64,000 bases of DNA. It comes from Salibaculum halophilum (GTDB lineage Bacteria; Pseudomonadota; Alphaproteobacteria; Rhodobacterales; Rhodobacteraceae). Within the stretch, counting starts at the first letter, position 1. Every line of letters begins with the position of its first letter. Shown here one piece after another: positions 33,679-42,746 of the stretch. The stretch is from contig NZ_MSIT01000003.1 in the NCBI RefSeq assembly GCF_002094885.1, positions 216,634 to 280,633 of the forward strand. Reading direction: 5' to 3'. Below the pieces are notes generated by a model. The model made no database searches, had not been told where the DNA came from, and saw only the letters and a program-made list of their open reading frames with translations. A program made the position numbers and the translations under genes.

Positions 33679-34089
33679 TTACCGCACCACGTAGACCGAA
33701 CAGGCCGCATGCGCGACGACATGGCTGGCGGTGGTGCCCAGCAGGTAGTCCTGGATCTTCGGGTTGGCGGCCTCCATCACGATCAGGTCCACCCGTTGTT
33801 CGCGCGCCAGCTTAACGATCTGGCGATGCACCGCGCCCTTGCGCACGATCAGGTCCACCTCGACGCCCTCGGCCGGATGCGCCTCGACGAAATTGCGCAA
33901 TTCCTGGCCCCAGTAGGCATCGCTGTCGTAGATGTTCAGGTTGCGCTCGATCTCGGGGGCGATGGTGGCCACGATCAGCCGCGCCCGGCGCCGCTGGGCC
34001 ATTTCGACGGCTTCCTCGTAGGCGGCAAAGTCGTGGCGGACGTGCCGCAGGTTCAGCGGGCACAGGATCAGCTCGGTTTCGCGGGACAT
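33679..34089 (-). CDS. Universal stress protein family
   Basis: A 136-residue single UspA domain. The core strand-loop signs are 'LILCPLNLRHVR' at the N-terminus and 'VDLIVMEAANPKIQDYLLGTTASHVVAHAACSVYVV' region at the C-terminus. The ATP-binding G-x2-G-x9-G motif is only partly kept ('LLGTTASHV'), so nucleotide binding is uncertain. It lies between hsp20 and polA on the opposite strand to hsp20, so a shared stress regulation is only suggestive. Confidence 0.82.
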   Translation of the reverse strand: MSRETELILCPLNLRHVRHDFAAYEEAVEMAQRRRARLIVATIAPEIERNLNIYDSDAYWGQELRNFVEAHPAEGVEVDLIVRKGAVHRQIVKLAREQRVDLIVMEAANPKIQDYLLGTTASHVVAHAACSVYVVR

Positions 34090-34168
34090 GGCGGCATCCT
34101 TCTTGTCGGAGTGTGCCCTTTAGCCCTAACACGCCATCCCGCGCGTCCGAAAACGGCACACGCGGGGC

Positions 34169-36979
34169 CTAATGCGCCCCGCCCCAGGTTTCGCCCTGCC
34201 CGGCATCGACGACGAGCGGCACGTCGATCTTCACCGCCGGGTCGGCCGCCCGTTCCATGACGTCGCGCGCAGCACCGATCAGGTCATCGACCGCCGCGGC
34301 CTCGACTTCGAACAGCAGTTCGTCGTGGACCTGCAGCAGCATCTTCGCCGGCAGATCGGCGATGGCATCGGGCATCCGCACCATGGCCCGCCGGATCACG
34401 TCCGCCGCCGCGCCCTGGATCGGCGCGTTTATCGCGGCCCGCCTGGCAAATCCCGCGCCGGGACCCTTGGCGTTGATCTCGGGGGTGTGGATCTTGCGCC
34501 CGAAGAGCGTACGGACGAAGTGGTGTTCCTTGGAGAAAGCGACGGTCTCGTCCATGTAGGTGCGAATCCCCGGGAACCGCTCGAAGTAGCGGTCGATGAA
34601 GCCCTTGGCCTCGTCGCGCGGAATGCGCAGGTTGCGCGCGAGCCCGAAGGCCGAAATCCCGTAGATCACCCCGAAATTGATCGCCTTGGCCTGCCGGCGC
34701 ACCTCGGACGTCATGTCGGCCAGCGGGACGTTGAACATCTCCGAGGCGGTGGCCGCGTGAATGTCCTGCCCCTCGCGAAAGGCCTGCTTGAGGGCCGCGA
34801 TGTCGGCGACATGGGACAGGATGCGCAGCTCGATCTGCGAATAGTCGAGACTGACCAGCACGTTGCCCTTTTCGGCGACGAAGGCCTCGCGGATGCGGCG
34901 CCCCTCTTCGCTGCGCACGGGGATGTTCTGCAGGTTGGGGTCGGTCGAGGCGAGCCGCCCGGTGTTGGCCCCGGTCTGCACGTAGGACGTATGCACCCGG
35001 CCCGTCTCGGCGTTGATATGGGTCTGCAGCGCGTCGGTGTAGGTCGATTTCAGCTTGGACAACTGCCGCCAGTCTAGGATGCGCGCGGGCAGGTCGTGCT
35101 CAGTCGCCAGATCCTCGAGCACGTCGGCCGGCGTGGAATACTTGCCGGACTTGCCGCGCTTGCCACCCTCGAAGCCCATCCTGCCGAACAGGATCTCGCC
35201 CACCTGCGCCGGGCTGCCGACGTTGAAGGATTCGCCGGCCAGCTCGTGGATCTCTGCCTCCAGCCCCGCCATCTTCTGGGCAAAGGCGTTGGACATCTGC
35301 GACAGCGTGTTGCGGTCAACCTTGATCCCGTGCCGTTCCATCCGCGCCAGCACCGGCGACAGGGGCCGTTCCAGCGTCTCGTAGACGGTCGTGACCTGTT
35401 CGCGGTGCAGCTGCGGCTTGAAAAGCTGCCAGAGCCGCAGGGTGATATCGGCGTCCTCGGCGGCGTAACGCGTGGCGTCCTCTATCGGCACCCGGTCGAA
35501 GGTTTTCGCGGATTTTCCCGTGCCAAGCAGCGCCTTGATCTCGATGGGCTTGTGCGACAGGTAGCGTTCGGCCAGCGCGTCCATCCCGTGCCCGTGCAGC
35601 CCGGCATTGAGCGCGTAGCTCATCAGCATGGTGTCGTCGAAGGGCGCGACGGTGATTCCGTAACGGGCCAGCACCTTGCAGTCGTACTTGGCATTCTGGA
35701 ATATCTTTAGGACGCTGTCGTCCTCCAGCATGGGGCGCAGCATCTTCAGGCAGGTGTCCATGTCCATCTGCCCCGAGGCGCGGGCCTCGGCGCCGAACAG
35801 GTTGCCGCCCGCGTCGGAGACATGCGCAAGCGGGATGTAGCAGGCCGCGCCGGGATCGACGCTCAGGCAGATGCCCACCAGTTCGGCGGTCATCTCGTTC
35901 AGGCCGGTTGTCTCGGTGTCCAAGGCCACGGTCCCGCGCTCGTGGGCGCGGTCGATCCAGGCTTGCAGGGCGTCCGCGTCGCGCACGGTCTCGTAGGTGT
36001 CGGGGTCGAAGGGCTGCGCCTCGGGGCCCGCGTCCTGTTCGGGGGGCGTGGCCCCCTCGGGCGCGCGGTCCTCGATCACCGGTGGCTCGACGCCAAGCTT
36101 GTCTGCGATGCGCTTGGTGATCGTGCGGAACTCCATCTCCGACAGGAAACCCAGCAGCGTCTCCGGCTCGGCGTCGCGGACCTCCAGATCGTCCAGGGTG
36201 AAGTCGAGGTCCATCCCGCCGTCCAACTGCACCAGCTTCTTGGACAGCTCGATCTGGTCGCGATGCTCCACCAGGGTCTGGCGGCGCTTGGGCTGCTTGA
36301 TCTCCTCGGCGCGGTCCAGCAAATCCTCCAACGAGCCGAACTCGTTGATCAGCATGGCCGCCGTCTTGATCCCGATTCCCGGCGCGCCGGGGATGTTGTC
36401 GACGCTGTCACCGGCCAGCGCCTGCACGTCGACCACCCGGTCCGGGGGCACGCCGAATTTCTCGGCCACGCCCTCGCCGTCGATGGTGCGGTTCTTCATC
36501 GGGTCGAGCATCTCGACCCCGTCGCCGACCAGCTGCATCAGGTCCTTATCCGAGGACAGGATGGTGACGCGCCCGCCGGCCGCGCGCGCCTGCGCGGCCA
36601 GGGTGGCGATGATGTCGTCGGCCTCGAAGCCCTCGATCTCCTTGCAGGCGATATTGAAGGCTTGCGTCGCGCGGCGCGTCAGCGGAATCTGCGGGCGCAG
36701 GTCCTCGGGCATCGCGTCACGGTTGGCCTTGTATTGATCATAAAGGTCGTTGCGAAAGGTGTGGCTGCCCTTGTCGAAGACCACCGCCAGGTGCGTCACG
36801 TCCGAGCCGATGTTGCCCTCGACATACCGCTGGAGCATGTTGCAAAAGCCGCTGACCGCGCCCACGGGCATCCCGTCGGACTTGCGGGTCAGGGGCGGCA
36901 GGGCATGGTAGGCGCGAAAAATATAGGCGGACCCGTCGATCAGGTGCAGATGACAGCCTTTTCCGAATTGACCCGCCAT
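34169..36979 (-). CDS. polA: DNA polymerase I
   Basis: The 936-residue repair and primer-replacement polymerase. Three domains are present: 5'-3' exonuclease (about 1-290, 'LHLIDGSAYIFRAYHALPPL'), 3'-5' exonuclease with active motifs ('VALDTETTGL', 'NAKYDCKVL', 'YAAEDADITL', about 340-540), and the polymerase with motif A 'LDYSQIELRIL', motif B 'RRQAKAINFGVIYG' and motif C 'VHDELLFEV'. The proofreading residues are intact, unlike Taq-type enzymes. It diverges from a small secreted protein by 39 nt. Confidence 0.96.
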   Translation of the reverse strand: MAGQFGKGCHLHLIDGSAYIFRAYHALPPLTRKSDGMPVGAVSGFCNMLQRYVEGNIGSDVTHLAVVFDKGSHTFRNDLYDQYKANRDAMPEDLRPQIPLTRRATQAFNIACKEIEGFEADDIIATLAAQARAAGGRVTILSSDKDLMQLVGDGVEMLDPMKNRTIDGEGVAEKFGVPPDRVVDVQALAGDSVDNIPGAPGIGIKTAAMLINEFGSLEDLLDRAEEIKQPKRRQTLVEHRDQIELSKKLVQLDGGMDLDFTLDDLEVRDAEPETLLGFLSEMEFRTITKRIADKLGVEPPVIEDRAPEGATPPEQDAGPEAQPFDPDTYETVRDADALQAWIDRAHERGTVALDTETTGLNEMTAELVGICLSVDPGAACYIPLAHVSDAGGNLFGAEARASGQMDMDTCLKMLRPMLEDDSVLKIFQNAKYDCKVLARYGITVAPFDDTMLMSYALNAGLHGHGMDALAERYLSHKPIEIKALLGTGKSAKTFDRVPIEDATRYAAEDADITLRLWQLFKPQLHREQVTTVYETLERPLSPVLARMERHGIKVDRNTLSQMSNAFAQKMAGLEAEIHELAGESFNVGSPAQVGEILFGRMGFEGGKRGKSGKYSTPADVLEDLATEHDLPARILDWRQLSKLKSTYTDALQTHINAETGRVHTSYVQTGANTGRLASTDPNLQNIPVRSEEGRRIREAFVAEKGNVLVSLDYSQIELRILSHVADIAALKQAFREGQDIHAATASEMFNVPLADMTSEVRRQAKAINFGVIYGISAFGLARNLRIPRDEAKGFIDRYFERFPGIRTYMDETVAFSKEHHFVRTLFGRKIHTPEINAKGPGAGFARRAAINAPIQGAAADVIRRAMVRMPDAIADLPAKMLLQVHDELLFEVEAAAVDDLIGAARDVMERAADPAVKIDVPLVVDAGQGETWGGAH

Positions 36980-37018
36980 GCTAACCGACTCCCAGTGTTG
37001 TCCGAGTGAGGTTCTGCC

Positions 37019-37522
37019 ATGTTACGCCACCTGTTGCCAGTTGCGACTTTGATCGCCGCGCCCGCCACGGCCCAGCAGCTCGAACTTCCCCCGATCACCG
37101 CTGATCCACCGGCGCAGGCCGCGCCGGCGTGCCGCAACATACCCCACAGTCCGGAAAACTGCGTCCGGGTCCTGGCCTGCATCGGGACCGCGGGGCGCTA
37201 TTTCGACGGACAGGCCCGGGGCTGGGACCAGGGCACCGTGACGGGCACGACCAGCGACGGCGTAACCTGCACCGGAACCTGGCGGTCAGACGGGCTCATG
37301 GGATCGGGCACATCGCGGATGAAATGTCGCGACGGCGTCACGATCGAGGTCCTATACTACACGCAGGACAACAGGACCGGCACGGTGATCGGCCGCGGCC
37401 GCGACAGTGCCGGGCGACCGATCCGGGTCTGGACCGGCACCAACGTTCTGGCCTACCTCACCCCCGAGGGGCGCCCCTCGGCGGAACTGCCCTGCGGCGA
37501 CGCACCGATCCCCATCAGCTGA
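37019..37522 (+). CDS. Hypothetical secreted protein, glycine/threonine-rich beta domain
   Basis: A 167-residue precursor with a signal peptide (MLRHLLPVATLIAAPATA, cleavage near 'QQLE') and a mature domain with four Cys and repeated short strands ('GTVTGTTSDGVTCTGTW', 'TIEVLYYTQDNRTGTVIG'). No family recognised. GAGG precedes the start. It is divergent from polA, with a 39-nt gap, which is unlikely to be a functional link. Confidence 0.68.
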   Translation: MLRHLLPVATLIAAPATAQQLELPPITADPPAQAAPACRNIPHSPENCVRVLACIGTAGRYFDGQARGWDQGTVTGTTSDGVTCTGTWRSDGLMGSGTSRMKCRDGVTIEVLYYTQDNRTGTVIGRGRDSAGRPIRVWTGTNVLAYLTPEGRPSAELPCGDAPIPIS

Positions 37523-37543
37523 GACGGAGCCCCGCGCCACCGG

Positions 37544-37723
37544 TCAGACCTTGCCCGCGAAATCCTCGTGAATGAATTTCGCATCGCAATAGGGGCATTC
37601 GACCCAGCCGGTCTCTTGCGGGATCTGCAGCCACACCCGCGGATGGCCCAGCGCCCCCTCGCCGCCATCGCAGGCAATCCGATGGCGTTGCACGATCCGG
37701 GTCTCGGGCGGGGGAATGGACAT
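37544..37723 (-). CDS. CHCC zinc-finger domain protein
   Basis: A 59-residue protein with Cys18, His27, Cys43 and Cys46 spaced as in the zf-CHCC family (related to the NDUFS6 accessory subunit of complex I). AGAGGC lies 6 nt before the ATG at 37723. In alphaproteobacteria such small proteins occur as free-standing genes and may associate with complex I; that is inference here. It is divergent from the ABC ATPase gene. Confidence 0.8.
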   Translation of the reverse strand: MSIPPPETRIVQRHRIACDGGEGALGHPRVWLQIPQETGWVECPYCDAKFIHEDFAGKV

Positions 37724-37804
37724 CTGATTGCCTCTTTCAGGGCTGCGGTCTAGGACCCTCATATACCGCATGGCGGGCCGCGAACAAGAGAGGGACAGGG
37801 CGAC

Positions 37805-38731
37805 ATGGCCGAGAACGCGATCGAGATCGAGGGGCTGCACAAGACCTATGCCGCCGCGCGCCGATCCCCCGAAAAGGTGGCGCTCGACGGCGTCGACCTC
37901 GCGGTGCCGCGCGGGTCCATCTTCGGGCTGCTGGGGCCCAACGGCGCTGGCAAGTCCACGCTGATCAACATCCTCGCCGGGCTGGTGATCAAGTCGTCGG
38001 GCACCGTGAAGATCTGGGGCTTCGACCAGGACGCCAACCCGCGCCAGTCGCGGGCCAGCATCGGCGTCATGCCGCAGGAACCCAACCTCGATGCCTTCTT
38101 CACACCGCGCGGCTCGCTCGACGTGCAGGCCGGCCTCTACGGTGTGCCCAGCCACAAGCGCCGCACGGACGAGTTGCTGGACCTCATCGGCTTGGCCGAC
38201 AAGGCCGAGGCCTACGCCCGCTCGCTCTCGGGCGGGATGCGGCGGCGGCTGCTTCTGGGCAAGGCGCTGGTCCATTCCCCGCAGGTGCTGGTACTGGACG
38301 AGCCCACCGCCGGCGTCGATATCGAGCTGCGCAACATGCTCTGGCAGAACGTGCGCAAACTCAACGACCAGGGCATGACGATCATCCTGACGACGCACTA
38401 CCTCGAAGAGGCCGAACAGATGTGCGACCAGATCGCCATCATCAACCACGGCTCGGTCATCGCCAACGACAGCACCGCCAACCTCCTGTCACGGCTCGAC
38501 CGAAAGACCATGGTGATCCGCCCGGAAAGCGCCGCCGCCCTGCCCGCGATGCCCGAGGGCGTCAGCGCCGAGGCCCGCCCCGACGGCACCATGCATTTCA
38601 CCTATCGCACCTCTCTGACCCCGGCGGAGTCGGTCCTCGCCGCGGTCCGCGCCGCCGGCATCTCCATCGCCGATGTCCGCACCGAGGAAGCCGACCTCGA
38701 AGACGTCTTCCTGTCCCTGACCCGCGCCTGA
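37805..38731 (+). CDS. ABC transporter ATP-binding protein (ABC-2 export type), permease absent
   Basis: A 308-residue ATPase of the ABC-2/NodI-YadG class. Walker A '[10 protein letters not shown]', signature '[10 protein letters not shown]', Walker B '[12 protein letters not shown]' and the switch His in '[13 protein letters not shown]' are all present, with a C-terminal extra domain typical of drug or polysaccharide exporters. No ABC-2 permease gene is next to it; the neighbour is a convergent HIT gene. It ends in repeat copy C. Confidence 0.85.
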   Translation: MAENAIEIEGLHKTYAAARRSPEKVALDGVDLAVPRGSIFGLLGPNGAGKSTLINILAGLVIKSSGTVKIWGFDQDANPRQSRASIGVMPQEPNLDAFFTPRGSLDVQAGLYGVPSHKRRTDELLDLIGLADKAEAYARSLSGGMRRRLLLGKALVHSPQVLVLDEPTAGVDIELRNMLWQNVRKLNDQGMTIILTTHYLEEAEQMCDQIAIINHGSVIANDSTANLLSRLDRKTMVIRPESAAALPAMPEGVSAEARPDGTMHFTYRTSLTPAESVLAAVRAAGISIADVRTEEADLEDVFLSLTRA

Positions 38732-38735
38732 CCCC

Positions 38736-38788
38736 GTCTTCTGGCCAGAAATATCCCGGGGGTGATTGAGGGGGCAGCGCCCCCTCAT
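38736..38788. repeat. GC-rich convergent-junction repeat, copy C
   Basis: Between the ABC ATPase (+) and the HIT gene (-). TTCTGGCCAGAA (perfect palindrome), then ATATCCCGGGGG, then GAGGGGGC-AGC-GCCCCCTC (stems 38768-38775 and 38779-38786). The same GGGGGC-AGC-GCCCCC hairpin is in copy A. Confidence 0.6.
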
Positions 38789-38816
38789 CCCCTCACGAAA
38801 AGAGCGTGCGCAGCAC

Positions 38817-39179
38817 TCAATTTGCCAGCATCGGGCCCATGGAGCGCCCGCCCATGATGTGCAGGTGGAAATGCGGCACCTCCTGCACGCCATCTGCGCG
38901 GGCGTTGGAAATGGCGCGAAAACCGCCCTCGACCCCCTCGCCCTCACAGACGGCGGCGACAGCGGCGAAGAACCCGGCCTGTTCCTCGGCGCTCGCATCG
39001 CGGGCGAAGTGATCGAGCGAAACATAGGGCCCCTTGGGGATCACCAGCACATGCACCGGCGCCTGGGGCCGGATATCGCGAAACGCCAGGGCGTGGGCGT
39101 TCTCGAAGACCGTGTCGTTGGGGATCTCGCCCCGCAGGATTTTTGCAAAGATGTTCTGGTCGTCATAGTCGAAGTCCAT
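38817..39179 (-). CDS. HIT family nucleotide-binding protein
   Basis: A 120-residue histidine-triad protein of the Hint type, hydrolysing aminoacyl- or amino-adenylates. The triad is seen in 'HFHLHIMGGR', with the upstream strand 'FEDILRGEIP'-like 'FAKILRGEIPNDTVFE' and 'HVLVIPKGPYVS'. The start at 39179 has GAGGAGAG upstream; 14 more in-frame codons exist 5' but lack support. It runs 10 nt after the glycosyltransferase gene and may share its message. Confidence 0.9.
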   Translation of the reverse strand: MDFDYDDQNIFAKILRGEIPNDTVFENAHALAFRDIRPQAPVHVLVIPKGPYVSLDHFARDASAEEQAGFFAAVAAVCEGEGVEGGFRAISNARADGVQEVPHFHLHIMGGRSMGPMLAN

Positions 39180-39189
39180 TCCGCTCTCC

Positions 39190-40767
39190 TCAATCGGCAA
39201 AAAGATGGGGGGTCTCGGCAATACCGCGTGCGCTCTCCTCGGGCAGGCTCAGGAAGGCGGCGATCGGCGGGGCATTCTGCTCGGGCGTGTTGGACTCGCG
39301 GATCCGCGTATGATTCGGGAAACCCGCATCGCGGATGCGGTCGGCCTCGAAGACGACATCATAGCGGATCGTGGGCAGCAACTGCTTGAGCGTTTCCTCC
39401 GAAGTCTGCGCCCCCGCAAGGCCCACGCGCTGGGCATGGCCGATCAGGAAGTCGTCCGAAAACGTGCACTCGATTTCGAGCAGGCGGGTGACGTTCCGAT
39501 CCGAGAAGAAGTCCTGCATCAGGTCCAGGTTGGCCGTGTCGATGCAGAAGATAAGCCGATCCGTCTCATGATAGTCGAACAGCATCCGCATCAGCGCCCG
39601 GCGGTGCCGGGTGCGCTTTTCCAGGGTGCTCTGGATACCGCCGAGGTCGGGCAACGGGGTGTCCTCCTCGTTGAACAGGTATTCGATGGCGGGGATGTTG
39701 GTGTGGTGCTTGATCGACCCCACCAGCCGCTTGGCCACGTGCCATTTCTTGCAGGCCACGATCAGCAGTTCCCGCTCGCGGCCCAGCGATGTCTCCGTCT
39801 CCCAGAACCGCGGGGCGAAGCGCCGCCCGATCCGCCCGCGCCCGGTCAGGAAATGGTACAAGCGCCGTCCCTCGTCGGAAATCTGGAACTCGATCCGGTC
39901 CGAGGCGTAGAGGTCCCCCAGCCAGGCGCGCAGGCGCGCCGCCTCGGGGCTGATCTTGCGGGCGAACAGGTAATCCTGGCTCAGCAGCAGGTCATAGTGA
40001 TCGTCGTGGAAAGTCACCGGCATGCCGTAGTCGGTGAACATCAGGAAGGTCAGCGTCCGGGTGCGTATCTCGGGTTCGGGCACGAGGTGGCGAACCAGCG
40101 TCTGAAAGAACGTCTCGTCGGGGATCCAGGTCGTGCGGAAGAAGCGCACGACATCGCGCCGCCGGCGCACGAAATCCATAATCCACTCGATCGTGCGGCG
40201 GCGCAGGCACCACCACTGGCTGCCGATCATGACCTGGATGTCGGCCGGAATCTCGCGTTCCAGGCCCAGCCGTCGCTGCAACCACCAGGACCGGTAAAAC
40301 CACGTCTTCTGCGTGCGTTCGTTGAACCAGTGCCGGTAGATCAGGCGTTCTTCCTTCATGCCGGTCTTGATCCAATCGCTTTCGAAGAAATCGAAGCTTT
40401 CGATGTAATCGACATCGTCGGCGTCCAGCACCGCATGGGCATACTGCGCCGACTTGATCGCCATGCAGTCGCCCGAGACCATGTAGAAATGCGTCGCGCG
40501 CGGAAAGGCCTCGACCGCGGCCTCGACCGCGTGCAGCGTGGCCTGCACCAACGACCATTCGCCCCAGCCGCAGCGCACCCTCTTTTTCGCGAAGGTCACG
40601 CTGGGATCGTCCGCCAGCGCCTCGCGGATCATCGCGTAAGACGCGGCCGGAGCGCGGGCGTCGAAATGGATCGAGATGCAGTCGCCAACCGCAGTCAGCT
40701 GCCTGGCCTGGCGAATGATCGCCTCGGGGTCCTTGTGACACAGCAGTATGAAGGCAATGCGCGCCAT
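39190..40767 (-). CDS. GT14-like glycosyltransferase with C-terminal DUF5928 domain
   Basis: A 525-residue protein. The N-terminal half (1-290) resembles Core-2/I-branching beta-1,6-N-acetylglucosaminyltransferases or peptide xylosyltransferases ('IAFILLCHKDPEAI', 'CGWGEWSLVQATLHAVEAA', 'HFYMVSGDC', 'GSQWWCLRR', 'IPDETFFQTLV'); the rest is the DUF5928 domain found in Rhodobacteraceae. It diverges from a sulfotransferase gene, so the pair may build and sulfate a surface glycan. Start at 40767 is right before the family N-terminus. Donor and acceptor are unknown. Confidence 0.8.
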   Translation of the reverse strand: MARIAFILLCHKDPEAIIRQARQLTAVGDCISIHFDARAPAASYAMIREALADDPSVTFAKKRVRCGWGEWSLVQATLHAVEAAVEAFPRATHFYMVSGDCMAIKSAQYAHAVLDADDVDYIESFDFFESDWIKTGMKEERLIYRHWFNERTQKTWFYRSWWLQRRLGLEREIPADIQVMIGSQWWCLRRRTIEWIMDFVRRRRDVVRFFRTTWIPDETFFQTLVRHLVPEPEIRTRTLTFLMFTDYGMPVTFHDDHYDLLLSQDYLFARKISPEAARLRAWLGDLYASDRIEFQISDEGRRLYHFLTGRGRIGRRFAPRFWETETSLGRERELLIVACKKWHVAKRLVGSIKHHTNIPAIEYLFNEEDTPLPDLGGIQSTLEKRTRHRRALMRMLFDYHETDRLIFCIDTANLDLMQDFFSDRNVTRLLEIECTFSDDFLIGHAQRVGLAGAQTSEETLKQLLPTIRYDVVFEADRIRDAGFPNHTRIRESNTPEQNAPPIAAFLSLPEESARGIAETPHLFAD

Positions 40768-40907
40768 GCTGGAAACGGTCTACCCCCTCGGCTCGGATTG
40801 TCTTAAATGTCTAAACGTGAACACAGATTGAATAAACACGATTTCTTTGCTTTTTTGCTCGACGGGGGCAAAGCCGAGCAGGATCGGCTCTTCTGGAGGC
40901 AGCGCAC

Positions 40908-41726
40908 ATGGGGTTTCCCGGGACCTGGATGACCGAGAGCGAGAGCGTCGTTTACCGCGTCGTCCCGAAATGCGCCTGTTCGACCATCGGACAGGTCATG
41001 TTCTATTCAGACAACGGCAGGTTCTTCGATGGGGACATCCACGATGCCGACCACGGCATGCACAAGTGGGCCTTCGAGGCGAGCCAGCCCAGGATCACCG
41101 AGAATGTCCAGGCGCACCGCAGCTATGCCTTCACCTGCGTGCGCAACCCCTACACGCGCATCCTGTCCAGCTTCTTCGACAAGATTTGCGGCATACAGCG
41201 CAACGGCAAACGCTACCGCGGCAAGCTGGTGCCGCTGCTGATCCAGAAATACGGCATCGAGGTCGGCAGCCCCGAGGACGGCTTCGAATTCGACCAGGTC
41301 AAGAGTTTCCGCCGGTTCCTGCTGTTCGCGCGCGACACCATACGCTGGCGCCGGCCCATGGATCCCGACATTCACTGGTCGGCCATGTCGGGCCATGTCA
41401 GCACTTTCATCCTCAACGGCGGCACCTACGACAACATCTTCTGGACCGAGCGGTTCAACGAGGGCATGCAATCCGTTCTCGACGCCATCGACACGCCGGT
41501 TCAGGTCAAGCTGGACGAGGTGCCGCGGTTCAACGAGTCCGAAGGCCACGGACCCAAGCGCGCCCATCCGGTCGAGGACTATTTCGACGACCTGTCGATG
41601 CACCTTGTTTACGAGATCTACAAGAAGGACTTCCAGCTGTTCAAATACGACTTCGAGGACCCGTCGAACAAAATGCCGGTGGGCGAGATCGACCTGGACG
41701 AGGTGCACGCCAAGCTGGGCGAGTAA
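40908..41726 (+). CDS. Sulfotransferase family 2-like protein
   Basis: A 272-residue protein with the PAPS-binding plan of carbohydrate sulfotransferases: an N-terminal 'VVPKCACSTIGQVMFY' corresponding to the 5'-phosphosulfate loop, and 'AFTCVRNPYTRILSSFFDK', the 3'-phosphate motif with the conserved Arg-Asn-Pro. Later residues are Asp/Glu rich. GGAGG precedes the start. It diverges from the GT14/DUF5928 gene across a 140-nt AT-rich promoter region, hinting at a joint role in surface polysaccharide sulfation. Confidence 0.82.
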   Translation: MGFPGTWMTESESVVYRVVPKCACSTIGQVMFYSDNGRFFDGDIHDADHGMHKWAFEASQPRITENVQAHRSYAFTCVRNPYTRILSSFFDKICGIQRNGKRYRGKLVPLLIQKYGIEVGSPEDGFEFDQVKSFRRFLLFARDTIRWRRPMDPDIHWSAMSGHVSTFILNGGTYDNIFWTERFNEGMQSVLDAIDTPVQVKLDEVPRFNESEGHGPKRAHPVEDYFDDLSMHLVYEIYKKDFQLFKYDFEDPSNKMPVGEIDLDEVHAKLGE

Positions 41727-41756
41727 CGGCGCGCCGGCGCCGCCCCGGCCGCCCGG

Positions 41757-42746
41757 CTAGCCCAGCCCGTGATTGCGGAACAACTCGCGGATGTCGGCCT
41801 CGGGCCGGGCGCCGTAGTGGCTGATGACCTCGCGCGCGGCGATGGCGCCCAGCTTGCCGCAGGTTTCCATGTCGTGCCCCAGCACCAGCCCGTAAAGGAA
41901 CCCGGCGGCGAACTGATCGCCCGCGCCGGTGGCGTCCATCGGCACGATCTTTTCCACGCTCACGTCGGTGCGATGGCCCTCGCGCATGATCGTCACCCCG
42001 TCGCCCGACCGGGTGCAGACCACCAGTGAACAGATTTGCGACACCGCCGCGAGGTCGGCCTCGAGGTCGTCATTGCGATAGAGGGCGCGGATCTCCGCCT
42101 CGTTTCCGATGACGAAGTCCAGCTCGTTCTCGATCAGGTCCAGGAAATCGGCCCGGTGACGGTCCACGCAGAACGGATCGGAAATCGCGATGCCCGCGCG
42201 CCCGCCGTGCTCGCGGGTCAGGCGGGCGGCCTTGTAGAAGGCCTCTTTCCCCTTCGGCTTGTCGAAGAGGTAGCCTTCCAGGAACATCACCTGCGCCTCG
42301 GCGCAGACCGCCTCGTCCACGTCGTCGGAGTCCAGTTCGGCCCCGTTGCCGAGGTAGGTATTCATGGACCGCTCGCCATCGGGGCTGACGAAGATCATCG
42401 ACCGCGAGGTCGGCTCGCCCCCCTCGGTGGCGGAATTCACATAGGCGCAGCCGTCGACCTCGGTCGCCTCGATGAAGAACCGGCCCAGCGCGTCGTCCTT
42501 GACGCGGCCGATGAAGGCCGACGCCAGCCCCAGCTTGCCGATCCCGGCCAGGGTGTTGGCCACCGATCCGCCCGGCGACTGGCTGCGGTGGTCCATCGCG
42601 GCATAGAGGACCTCGGCCCGGTCGCGCTCGACCAGTTGCATGATGCCCTTCTCGATCCCCATTTGATCGAGAAAGGCATCGTCGGCCGGCGCGATCACGT
42701 CGACGATGGCGTTGCCGATGCCGACCACTTCGAATTTCTTGTTCAT
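41757..42746 (-). CDS. PfkB family carbohydrate kinase, probable adenosine kinase
   Basis: A 329-residue ribokinase-fold enzyme. The family marks are 'GIGNAIVDVIAPADDAFL', 'SPGGSVANTLAGIGKLG' and the catalytic 'DATGAGDQFAAGFLYGL' with the Asp base. The opening and 'MIFVSPDGERSMNTYLG' fit adenosine kinase of alphaproteobacteria, salvaging adenosine to AMP. The start at 42746 overlaps the nth stop by 4 nt (ATGA) and follows GAGGAC. Another sugar or nucleoside cannot be excluded. Confidence 0.85.
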   Translation of the reverse strand: MNKKFEVVGIGNAIVDVIAPADDAFLDQMGIEKGIMQLVERDRAEVLYAAMDHRSQSPGGSVANTLAGIGKLGLASAFIGRVKDDALGRFFIEATEVDGCAYVNSATEGGEPTSRSMIFVSPDGERSMNTYLGNGAELDSDDVDEAVCAEAQVMFLEGYLFDKPKGKEAFYKAARLTREHGGRAGIAISDPFCVDRHRADFLDLIENELDFVIGNEAEIRALYRNDDLEADLAAVSQICSLVVCTRSGDGVTIMREGHRTDVSVEKIVPMDATGAGDQFAAGFLYGLVLGHDMETCGKLGAIAAREVISHYGARPEADIRELFRNHGLG

